Shown: piece after piece, positions 48,647 through 59,255 of the stretch
Position numbering within the stretch: the stretch's first letter is position 1
How the letters are laid out: each line of letters opens with the position of its first letter
DNA from: Gnetum montanum
Taxonomy: Eukaryota > Streptophyta > Gnetopsida > Gnetales > Gnetaceae
Direction: 5' to 3'
NCBI GenBank assembly: GCA_015680685.1
Contig: MNCI01023827.1
Span: 107,137 to 171,136 of the forward strand
DNA length: 64,000 nt
Notes under the pieces: model-generated
What the model saw: the letters and a program-made list of their open reading frames with translations, nothing else
Told to the model about the DNA's origin: nothing
The model's database searches: none
Translations under genes and position numbers: made by a program

Positions 48647-51600
48647 TCTATGTCATCTAGAGGACTACGATTCTGAAAGATGCTTCCGTGAACAGCGGGT
48701 GGATTAACAGATTCACACTTTGCTTGGATAGTGACATGTTCAAGAAAAGTCCAACCTGAAAAAAAAATTTCCTACCTTCAAGCACAACTACCTTTCTTGA
48801 AATTTAAGAAGGGCAATCCAAACATTAGTCTCCCGCAACAAAATTTGTTTGTGGTTGACTGTCAAATTTTATCGTCTACCGAACTTGGCAATCATTAAGT
48901 CTTGTGAATTTGTGATGAACATTTGCTGATCACCCTTCCCGGAATAAATCCCTTCTATCGGATAGATAGGTCAGAGCTTTTTGTTGCTTAGTTTCATCTT
49001 GTATACGTACTTCAGAATTTTTCATTATTTTATATGTTTTTGGTTGGCCGTAGAATTAGAATAGTTAACAAACACTATTGAAGGAGTTCTTTTGCTGATT
49101 ACAAATACACAATCAGGAAGGATGTTGGTTCTCTTCTTTGCATTGCACATAATTTTATTTCACCAATTATTGAAAAGGCGAATAAAACAAAAGAGATGTG
49201 TAGCTTGCACTCTGATGTAACAAGTAACAAGATCTGTTTCTTCAACAACAATATACTAGAGGGTACAACATTACTAAAAAAGCAATCCATTTTCACATGC
49301 CGAATATTTCAGAAATCATAATCCATGCATCTCAACTCTGACATAATATCTGTCTTTTCAAGAACATACCAGAACGTCCAAAGATAATATCAAAATATAT
49401 AAAGAAAAGAGCAATCCCTTTTTATATGCTCAATATCCCTTCAGTATCAGCATCTTGTTCTCTTTTCTTTTTGTTTCATTCATCAATAACATCTTCACTA
49501 TCTTTTACACACAAACAAAAAATAATTTGCAAATAATCCATCTTATAATATTTTTGTGATGAGCCAATAACATTACATAACTTGACCGGATGCCACTGAT
49601 TAACTTATTACGTGTTATGCAAATTGTTAACTTATTTTACTTATTTTATTTTGTGCCATTAACATTCTGATATAACAAATTTTGCATAACACTTAATTAG
49701 TTAACATAATTTTGGCGTGAATTAATGCCAATTGAGAAATGGCATATGCGTGAACAAAACCGTATTATATATATATATCTATATTCCCGGATCAGGTTTT
49801 TAATTTATAAGCAAGATGGAAATAGTCTAATGCAAATTTGTTGGTATCAGTCAAAAAAGCAGACAAATATAAGCGTAACAACGTTGGAGGGCACCTGGCC
49901 TTCTTCTTTCCATGGGAAAGTACCACAAAATTTCTACCAAAAAGTCATTCACACCTCTTCTTCTTCTGTTGACACTTGACATCATTCATCACTGTTTCCG
50001 CAAATCACGGTGCTTTGTGACAAAACGCTTGAGACTAACTATTCGGCTGCCGACCAAGCACTGTAATTTCTCACGACTTTGTAATTATTTAGATGATTGG
50101 GCACACTTATTATTGGCAACATTGTAATTATTAAGCAGTGAATCTTTCATGTAACTTACTACAAATACAGATTCAACATGTTCGTACTGTTACTTTAAAT
50201 GCTCTACTTCGCATTGCACTGCACTGTATGCAATTCTATCATGGATTCCTTCTTCTTGTTTAGAGCTTTCATGATGGTAATGTTAGGGGTACTTGCATTC
50301 TGCTGCTCTGTTTTTGCCTTTGCCACTGCAGAAACAATCCATCGTCATGATGATGCAGAGGCTGCTCTTGCAGATGCAAGAGCACTGATTGAATTCAAGA
50401 GAGGGATTACCATTGATCCACTTAATACTCTTGCTAACTGGAATTGGAATGAAGATGCTTCAACAACAACAACAGCATGCAACTGACTGGGATTACCTGC
50501 TCTAAAAAACATCCTGGCCGAATTGTAAAGATCTCTCTGAGAGACGCGACATTGGTAGGATCCATCTCTCCCTCCATTGCCAATTTGTCATTTTTACACA
50601 ACCTTGAACTTGCAAACAACTCTTTCTCTGGGGAGATTCCATCCTCTATTGGCAAACTGCGTAGGCTTAAAGTATTGGATCTCTGCTTCAACCACCTTGA
50701 TGGTCCAATTCCTCCCACCATATCTTGTGAAATTAGTTCTTTGCTTTAACTCACTCACTGGAACAATTCCTCCTTACTTTACATCCCTCACCAGCCTTGA
50801 GGTCCTCGACTTGTACACAAATTTGTTGTCTGGAAAGATTCCTCTCTGGCTAGGATCACTCAGCAAACTAAACTTGGTTGAGCTTTCTACTAACAAATTT
50901 CGTGGCCTCATTCCTCCACAGCTTGGAAACCTATCCTCTCTGCACCATCTTGCTCTTACACAGAATGCACTGGTTGGTTCAATTCCTTGCACTATTGCAA
51001 AGCTCCCCCACCTTGATGATCTGCTAGTGGCTCAGAATCAGCTGAGAGGAAACATTCCCGTGTGTCTAACTAATCTCACTTCTCTCAAAAAATTAGATTT
51101 GTCGTTCAACCATATACGTGGAACAATTCCACAGCACTTGGCACGTCTCCGTAATTTGGTATCTTTAAGTCTTGAGGGAAACTCTCTTGAAGGAAGCATC
51201 CCTGAGTACCTCCTGAATATTTCCTCTCTGCAAAATCTGTTTTTATGTGCTAACAAGTTGCGAGGCCCGCTTCCTAGTTGGATTGGCAGGTTAAACAAAT
51301 TACAATCCTTAATTTTGTGCTGTAATAATTTTTTTGGAAGAATCCCTAATTCATTGACAAATGCCACACAGCTTATTTTTCTGGACTTGGCTGAGAATTC
51401 TCTAACTGGAACCATTCCTGGTCTCTTTTGCAAACTCCGAAATTTGTCGACCCTCTTATTATGGAAAAACTATCTTACGAGTGGGTTTCACTTTAATGAA
51501 CCTGATCAGCCGTGTTCTCTATTTACTGTTCTCTCCAATTTATCTGGATTAGTTACTTTTAACATGGCAGAAAACTTAATCAATGATACCTTACCTTCCA

Positions 51601-53260
51601 ATATCGGGAGCTTCTGGCCAAAACTCGAAAGTCTGATCCTATCTCACAATTCTATCTCCGGCAAGATTCCTCGCAGCTTTGGAAATTTCTCCTCTCTCTT
51701 TAAACTCCACTTCACTAACATGATGCTACAAGGCACACTTCCTTCCCAGCTAGCAAACATGAAATCTATTCAATACATTTCCCTGAGTAATAACAGACTA
51801 CATGGCAAAATACCCCCTCAATTATCATTAATGAACACATCCCTTGCTTACTTTGACCTCTCTGGCAATAGATTTTCGGGTTCTATTCCACAAAGCATTG
51901 GACAACTTGCCAATCTTCGTCAGCTCTCTCTACGGAGGAATCTTTTGAGTGGGAGAATTCCTGCAGAGTTGGGAAAATGTTATCTTCTTGAATCGCTTGT
52001 TCTGTCGGAGAACCAATTCTCAGGAACAATTCCCTCTGAGGTTGCTGCATTGAGAAACATCATATTTGAATTTGATCTTTCAAGAAACCGTCTCAGTGGT
52101 CCAGTACCGGCAGAAATTGGAGGTATGGAGATGGCTCAGTACATCAACTTGTCCAGCAATCAGTTTTCAGGAGATATTGGACTTTACATGCAAAACTGGT
52201 TGGATGCTAGACAAGTCAATTTGTCTCTCAATAATTTCAGCGGCAGCATCTCGGCTTCCATTGGCAACAGGCTGAGGCAGCTTCAAGGAATTGATCTTTC
52301 ACATAACCGTTTCAGTGGATCTGTTCCAGAGACACTCTTCAATCTGTCACAACTTCATTATTTGAATATTTCATACAACGACTTTTCGGGGGAAATTTCA
52401 TGTTCCGAGTTGTCTGGACAAACATCCAAGTTCAGCAAATTGTCATTCATAGGCAATCCTCAAATGTGTGGGAATTGCATGGATCTCCCAGTTTGCCATG
52501 CATCTAATGCACACCATCATTCTGTTTCCAGGACCAACAAGACTCTGAAAATTATATTGATAAGTATAGGTTCTGCTGTTGCTTTTCTGCTGTTTTGTGT
52601 AGGGATTTTTTTCTACCTGCAGAAAGCCAGGTTATTCGGAGGACAAACGTTACCATTTCGCAGTGCATTCGTCAAGATGTCCTTAGAGGAAGTGGAGAGG
52701 GCCACCAACAATTTCAGTTCTGCAAATTTATTGGGTGAAGGTCGCCATACAAAGGTTTACAAAGGTATTTTAACATCAAGCCAAAATGCAGCAGTAGCCA
52801 TAAAATGCTCTCTCTGCTCAAATGAAATGATTCCTGAAAAAAAATTTAAGAGAGAATGTGAAATCCTGAAAAAGGTCAGACATAGGAACATTGTGAAGAT
52901 CATCACTGTGCTGTGCTCAGATGATGTAAAGGCTATAATATTGCCTTTCATGAGCAATGGTAGCCTTCACTCCCTGCTTCATTGCAGACAGGGCAGTAGT
53001 GGCACATTGCTTCCCCTGAACCTGGCTACCAGGAGTCGGATACTGACAGAATTAGCTTGTGGGCTGAGTTATCTGCATCATGTTTGCAGTCCACAAGTTA
53101 TCCATTGTGATATAAAACCAGAAAATGTGTTACTTGATGAAGATACAAACTGTCAAGCTCTCAGATTTTGGCATAGCACGGATCCTTGGAAACATGGACG
53201 CAACAGGGGCCAGTACTTCATCGGGTATCAGAGGAGGTACAGTTGGCTACATCGCTCCAG

Positions 53261-53363
53261 GTACTGCAAACATAGTTCTGGTCCTCACATGTGTTATACT
53301 TTTGGTCTTCTTCATTTAGTTTTGGAATTGATGACAATCATAATTTATTGGTTTATGCATCAG
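53261..53363 (+). other. GT-AG intron in the kinase domain
   Basis: 103 bases, GTACTGC...TGCATCAG. It splits the Glu codon of the APE motif as G|AG, joining IAP to EYGTGQ. An intron at this place is typical of LRR-XII kinases. Removing it restores the reading frame into the last exon (53364-53848). Confidence 0.88.
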
Positions 53364-53848
53364 AGTATGGAACAGGGCAGGTAGTCTCTGAGAAAGGGGA
53401 TGTCTATAGTTTTGGAGTAGTGACTTTGGAAGTCATGATCAGACTGAAGCCCACACATGACATGTTTTCAGGTGACCTCACATTGCCAAAGTTTGTGTCC
53501 ATGGCATTTCAAGGAGACACTCCTCAGCAACAAAGGCAGAGTTTGCAAGAGATTTTAGTGAGAGCAGATTCAGAGGGTAATGGTGGGGGAATTGACATGG
53601 AGAATGAAGAAGAAATGAAAGCAGTGGAGAACATATTGATGGTTGGACTCTGCTGCATTTGTGAAGATGCCTCCATGAGACCCACCATGAGAGAAGTTGA
53701 ATCAATGCTGTCATCAATCAATATTGAGGATAATGCATACAGCAGAACTTTTCCAGAAAGCTTGAACCAAGTTCTGGAACTTGTACGAGTGCAAAAGCCT
53801 CTGCTTGTCAATGAAGCTAACAGAGATTCCTCAACCTCTACGTTGTAG
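53364..53848 (+). CDS. Last exon of the LRR receptor kinase
   Basis: Listed separately because it is intact. It encodes the C-lobe of the kinase from the APE glutamate: EYGTGQVVSEKGDVYSFGVV, then LEVMIRLKPTHDMF, GLCCICEDASMRPTMREV with the conserved RP arginine, and a short tail ending SSTSTL before TAG 53846-53848. The SxxGDVYSFGV pattern matches LRR-XII kinases. No stop or frameshift is seen within this exon. Confidence 0.85.
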
Positions 53849-54880
53849 CAGGTAACAACACTTCATAATAGTAATATCTGTCAGTTGAATGGAAGTGCCA
53901 ACCCTACGAAGGTGGAACGGCCTACACTATTTGCAATTCCAGTGACATAGATTTAAGATTTTAAGATATCTTGTATCATCAATAAAAATCATGGTTAGGG
54001 CTTTAAACCATGGAATGCAACATGTGAAATGTATATGTTTTGAAAAGTTTTAAATGTTAATATTTTCTCAATTTAGTATGAATGCAAAGCTGAATGTAAA
54101 TTATTATGTTGCAGGGTTCACTGGATGGTGTCGTCCGTGCCACAATTAGACCTGATATTTATTAATTAAAATGTAGCGACTCTTAAAAGAGGTTTATTTA
54201 CTTTGACCAGAAGCTATGGAATCTTCATTTTAATATTTGCTTTTACTGTTTCAATGGTTGGTGTCTTTAATGCTAGAATTATATGTTTGTAATCCTACCA
54301 ATATGCCAGAAGCAGCGCAGAACGGGGAAAATAATATGTTTTAAAGTTCATTTAATTCATTTGTCAAACATTTCATCATTTTTTGAATTTTCATGCATGT
54401 TCCTTTAAAAGTTAAAACCACCTTAGCAACTTAGCTTAGAACTCATAACTGTAACTACAGATAAATCAAAGCCATAGGTTCCATTGCATTATTCTTTGAT
54501 TTTTTCAGGCTCTGAAGGTTGACGTTAACAATAGTTATGCACATTACTTTCTTTCTCCTTTGAAAGACGTTAGGAACTTTAAATTCAGGGCATTGTGTTA
54601 GAACTTAAAAAAAAACTCATACTGCGAGAAATTCTACCGTCAAAAAGTACATGTAAAGTTCAAAAATTACCCCAAGTTGGAAGCATCACAAAGTTTACTG
54701 TTGAAGAATACCTGAACCAAATCAAATTAAAAAGCACTTCAAAAACAATGCCCCCAGAAGGTGAGGTGATTGCACTAACCTTAAATAGCCAAAGGCATGC
54801 AATAGAGTTTTTTTGGGGTATGGTGCTCAGGATGGTTAGTGGGCATATCAGAAAGTCGACGTTGCCCCCCTTTTGGGAGG
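53849..54880. other. 3' flank of the receptor kinase
   Basis: A polyadenylation word AATAAA lies at 53981-53986, about 130 bases after the stop. The rest is AT-rich with no recognised gene. An open frame of 117 codons at 54595-54948 runs into the element-F LTR and has no known motif. Confidence 0.5.
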
Positions 54881-55715
54881 TGATGAGTGATGAAATACCC
54901 CTACGTCCAACCATACGAATCACCAATGTTAACACACAATCTGGTTAAATTCCATGGATGGGACTAGTTGTGGTATATAGATCATTATGCCTTAATCATA
55001 GTTCAATGTCTTCCCACTTCGACAAGTTGTAGTTTTGTCACATATGGTTTAGTCCAAAGTGAGGCTTAAAATAGTTGATGTTGTTCGGCCCTAAGCTACT
55101 CCTAATGATAATAAAGAAATTGATTGTTTAATCTAATTAACAATGGAAAGTAAAGTCTAAAGTAGCCTACGTGTGATATAAGTATCTATCCCTAACCATC
55201 TGTACATGCCTTGGACTTTGCATAACTACCACTGGAATTACCAAGCGTATGTCACTAGGTATACCAACCGATACACTACTAAGCTACCAAGTAATTATTG
55301 TACTCATTCCGCTTAATGACAAAATAATAAAGAGCAATAAATGAAAATATCAACTAAGGAGAACAGTAAACATTTAAGTAATTTAAGGTAATTAAAAGCA
55401 ATAATAAAGCTAAGTGGATGCTGCAATGATGGAAGTAATCTCGATCTTTATTGCCAAACATGTAATGTGTCTAAGTACATCACACTTGAATAAGGATGTC
55501 ATATAATCACTTAACATCACACTACGAGCATACACTGAGAACTAACATAACTTGAAATCAAAAATCTATAAATCTATTCTATTTTTCCAATATGCTATAT
55601 CCCAACCGTGCACCCAAGTGCGGTACTGATAGGCTTGCATAAAAGGGGCAATATCAAATGTCTAACATTGGAATCGCAACTTCAGTATTGGAGCCCTGCA
55701 AAACATGACTCATCA
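54881..55715 (-). repeat. 3' LTR of element F
   Basis: Plus-strand TGATGAG...CTCATCA, 835 bp. The U3 region near 55630-55700 has only a rudimentary array (CAATATC, ATTGGAGCC words). Confidence 0.88.
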
Positions 55716-55733
55716 TACCCCCACAACTAAATG
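55716..55733 (-). other. Polypurine tract of element F
   Basis: Minus-strand CATTTAGTTGTGGGGGTA directly before the LTR. Its core TTAGTTGTGGGGG is repeated inside the element (see 58985-59003). Confidence 0.7.
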
Positions 55734-55911
55734 AAAACTCATCCTGAAGCTAAACAAATTGAGAAACAAGTTCTTTACAAAATATTATGAAGGTATGGGA
55801 TTATTACCTGACTTAACTAGACACACAAATTAACTCTTCCATGCCATAGTGACATTGTACACAAAATGAACACATCATGACAAAACAATAAAACAACAAA
55901 ATTAAGAGAAC

Positions 55912-58633
55912 TCATGTAGTTCTCAAAGGTGGTGGCTCTTCCACGGGCCACTTCCCCTTGTCGTCAAGCTTTTGGAATTTATAGCAATTCAAGAGCACCT
56001 GCAACTTCTCCTCCTTCATTTTTGGCTCGTGTATTGTCCAAGCTGATGAGCCAATGTGTGCTGAAACTAGTACATTCCACAAACATGGCAGCTGCAAGAA
56101 CATCTTATTTGCTTTCACATACCATGTTGCAAACTGCCATCGTTCCTCCTTAAAGGCCCTGGCCTTTTCTTTCAATTTATGGTGATCTATCAATCTCTTG
56201 GCTAGGTTTGAGACTACATCTCTTTGTTCATGGTAGCATGCCTTAATTGCTTCCAATTTCGAGTTTGCCGTGTAGAGCTTTTTTATAGCGCTTTTCCTAT
56301 CTACAAACTCTTTTTCATATAGTGCATAGGTGGTTGCTACTTGCTATTCTAGCTCATTTTTAAGTCAACCTACTATTAACATGGCAAGGTTAGCATAGCA
56401 AAGATTAGCCAATGCCATGTACTCTTTTAAATCTTCAATTTGCAAGTCCTTATTCTTCACTTTCGCTTGGTGGACCAAGGTATAACTATCCAAGATGGGC
56501 TGCCAATCAAGATTCTGTGCTGACGTGGAACTAATGAAGGCCTTTGCCATTTGGATTTCTTTTTCATTAATTTGGCTGTACATGCCAATTTAGTCCTGAA
56601 AGTCCTCCTTCAACATTTTATGTTTCTTAGCCTCATTTTGCCATGCACTTATCTTGATTGCAAATTTTTGGTCTATTGCGCGGACCTCCTCCATTGAGAG
56701 GGTTCTATTTTCTCTAGCTAGTCTACTTATGTCTTGGTTGATCCTCACCAGTTGTTCTCTCAACTAGTGAATACTTTCTTCCAAGATATTTTTCTATTTC
56801 TTCACAATGGTCAACCTTGCATTATTAGCAACAAGCTATTATTCTCCTCTTATGCAACAGTCAATGCCTTCTTATGGGCATACGCTTGAACTTCGATAAC
56901 TGAGGCATTCCAGATTGCTTTCTCCTTTTCTTGTTTAACAACTCTATTCTATTCAATCAATCAGCCTAGCTGCTTCATTCGAAATTATTCCAGCTAGTCA
57001 GGCATGACAAATTAGGAAGGACCCCTTCTTTTGGCTCTCAGGGCAACAAGCTCTTGTTGCAATAATGCACTTCTACTTCTACATGTTCCACCCTAGTCTC
57101 TACCATGACCACCTTCCCTTTTGTGGTAATGAGTTCTAACTACACTACAATGACATCATTAGGGATGTCAAAAAGAGTTGTCATCACTTGTCCAGTCTAT
57201 AGCAATTTATCAAGTACATCCTCATGGGCCATAGGAGTCATTAAAGTCCTAGTTAGCATTTGTGCATCTCTGGTTTCAGTTAAGTCCACCAAGGGCACAA
57301 CAAGCACATTGAAAGATTCTTTAATGTGATCTATTATTACTTCTACTATGTCTGCTACATCTTGGTGCTACATGACCATGATTGTGGCACCTTCTCTTAT
57401 TTCAAGCACCACTTGAAAAGACGAGGCATTTCCAAAGATTTGCTATGACCATTGGACTTCTCCTTCTGATTGTAAAGAAATCTACCCTCTTGATGGATCA
57501 GCAGAAACTATGAGCTGCATGGCATCATTGATGACTCAAAAGAGATTTGATTCATCCCTACTTCCCCAATTGAGAGTTTCAACTATGCACTGTAGATGGC
57601 TCATCACATGTCGATAATCTTGTGGCAGTGGTGGTGGAAGTTGTGGCTCTCACCACTACTCAAGCTCTTGCTCTGTTTCCTTTTCTGGTTTTGGCTCCTT
57701 TTCTAGTTCTTGTTCTTATTCATCATGAAGGTCTTTCCTTGGTGCTGCAAGTTTAAGCAACTTAGCGAAAGAAGCATTTTCAACCCTCATAGGAACGTCA
57801 TTGATGCATCCCAGGATTCTAGTGCACTTGCACAACTTCTTGATCAAGAAAGGGAACAGAATTGTTGGTTTCCTTACCTTCTTTTCTTTGAACCACTTTT
57901 GAATTTTCATGAAGTACAATTGCAAAAGATTAGCATTGTATTTTCCCATTAATATTGCACTTTCCCTGGCCACGTAGGTTGATATTCTATTGAGCCCTTT
58001 AGTTGGAAAGAGGTGGTATGTGCCTATCTTAAAATAAGTCCACTCTTCCAAAGTCAACTTGCTATATGTTTTATTGTCCTTATGATATGTCCACTTCAAT
58101 CACAACTTTTTGGTTTTTGCATTGGACCTAGGTTCAGAGCCTCTATGATTACCTTGATTGAAAAAGAGACAAAGACTCCGCCGATGTTGACAGTGGTGCC
58201 TTCTTCCTTGTTATGCCTTGCTATGCCAAAATTGGTACATCTCACTGAGATACCATTCCCCACTTTCTGAAAGGATGTGTCATAAAGGTGACACCTGGAG
58301 TTGAGTTCTAACTACCTCAAGGGAAAATGCCATAAATTGATCGAAGTTCATTTCCACAATGACTGCGGTCAACATGGATTTCTCCTAGATGGCTTCAAGA
58401 CATTCTTGGAACAACATGAGACATTGTCCTTGCACTAAAGCTTGTGGTTCTATGGCCTCCCCTTGGATCAACTACCCTATAGCAAGAGCCTCTTGATGAA
58501 TGCTAAACAACTAGGCCTCCTATTCTTCATGTTTGATTGGTGGACCTTGTTCTCCTAGTCAGCCTCTACCACCTCTCAGACGTTTGCTTGCACCTTATGA
58601 AGGTCTTTCTTATCCTTCTCTTTTTGGGACCAT
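55912..58633 (-). pseudogene. ORF2 of element F
   Basis: About 900 codons. ATG 58633 follows GATTGCAG. N-terminus basic (MVPKREKDKKD). A domain at about 58200-57850 (SIKVIIEALNLG, then KIGTYHLFPTKGLNRIS and RESAILMGKYNANLLQLYFMKI) resembles the putative plant transposon protein family. Coiled-coil regions follow, with DLKEYMALANLCYANLAML (about 56440-56380) matching C and A. The last part (56256-55912) is one clean frame ending EEPPPLRTT. Several stops interrupt the first half. The matching C-terminus in B and the matching domain in C show that the ORF was under selection in the family. Function unknown. Confidence 0.72.
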
Positions 58634-58984
58634 CTGCAATCAATCAAGGGTTTGATGTTACTAAGATGTTGTCATTTATCATTAACCAGGTTATACTTTA
58701 CACATGACCTTAGTTCTATTAAGTTCTTTAGCTCATATGATTACAGAGTTAGAAAAATGTCCAACAAGTGTTAACTTCTTTTATGTCCCTTCTCAATTGG
58801 CTTCTTTTCCCTTATGTATTGCTTATAATGATGGTTATGGTTCCTTGGGTGAGAAATGTAAGGGTTTTGGCATTCATACAGTTAATTGTTCATTAAAATA
58901 CTTAAGTGTTTAACATGCTTATCCTTATAATACCTTCTGGACAATAGCAAATTTTGAAAAATTAGTGCAAGTTTTCCATGCAAG

Positions 58985-59003
58985 CCCCCTCCCCCAACTA
59001 AAT
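58985..59003 (-). other. Second, internal polypurine tract (element F)
   Basis: Minus-strand TTTAGTTGGGGGAGGGGG. It resembles the purine tract before the 3' LTR (TTTAGTTGTGGGGG) but lies 350 bases upstream of ORF2. B has the same at 13799-13816, and A a decayed version at 5211-5225. Confidence 0.55.
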
Positions 59004-59172
59004 TGAACACTCTGGGTTCAACCGGGTTCAAAAACCACCAAAAACAGAGCGATATGGAGCAAGATATTGCATGTAGAAGTTGGTTGCATTGAGCTCTAAG
59101 TTAAGAGAGAAAAATGCAAAAACTCCCCTAGCTTCAATTGATGATAATGAATGTTTGAACACCGCTGGGGTC

Positions 59173-59255
59173 CTATATATAGTTTTTATGGACCTAATAT
59201 CAAGTATCCAATGTCAAGACCAACCTAATATCATGTAGTGAATATCGGGGTTCTT
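59173..59255 (-). promoter_or_regulatory. Possible internal promoter with array (element F)
   Basis: Minus-strand array words GATATT, CTTGACATTGG and GATATTAGG (59255-59190) precede CTATATATAG (59173-59182). A CT-rich 'tttttctctctt' follows. ORF2 starts about 540 bases downstream. The word CCAATGTCAAGAC in this array also builds the array in LTR G. Confidence 0.45.

Larger units (their letters stand above)
45969..50198. other. AT-rich intergenic DNA upstream of the receptor kinase
   Basis: No transposon domain or host gene recognised. Several small tandem duplications are listed separately. Open frames at 47275-47475 and 47487-47750 (plus) show no recognisable domain. A (TA)n run lies at 49766-49778. 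The final few hundred bases should include the promoter of the kinase gene, but I see no convincing TATA box at the expected spacing. Confidence 0.45.
50241..53848 (+). pseudogene. Non-RD LRR receptor-like kinase (subfamily XII type), three frame breaks
   Basis: A plasma-membrane receptor kinase. ATG 50241 gives the better signal peptide (MDSFFLFRAF, then a hydrophobic run) than the upstream ATG 50199. Order: LRRNT (LIEFKRGITIDPLNTLANW, Cys near 50480), about twenty 24-residue LRRs (50580-52400), a C-terminal Cys cap (near 52470-52500), a membrane span (IILISIGSAVAFLLFCV, about 52550-52620), and a kinase domain with glycine loop GEGRHTKV, AIK lysine, HCDIKPENVLLD, SDFGIA and a GYIAPE split by the intron. 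HCD rather than HRD makes it non-RD, the class of FLS2/EFR/Xa21-like immune receptors. Frame breaks lie near 50484 (one base lost), 50721-50735 (small deletion in an LRR) and 53151-53154. Without these, the rest reads well, so it is either a young pseudogene or an assembly-damaged gene. Confidence 0.9.

Noticed and set aside
54595-54948. 117-codon open frame as a host gene
   Set aside because: It runs across the boundary of the element-F LTR at 54881, has no known motif, and is opposed by an open frame on the other strand.
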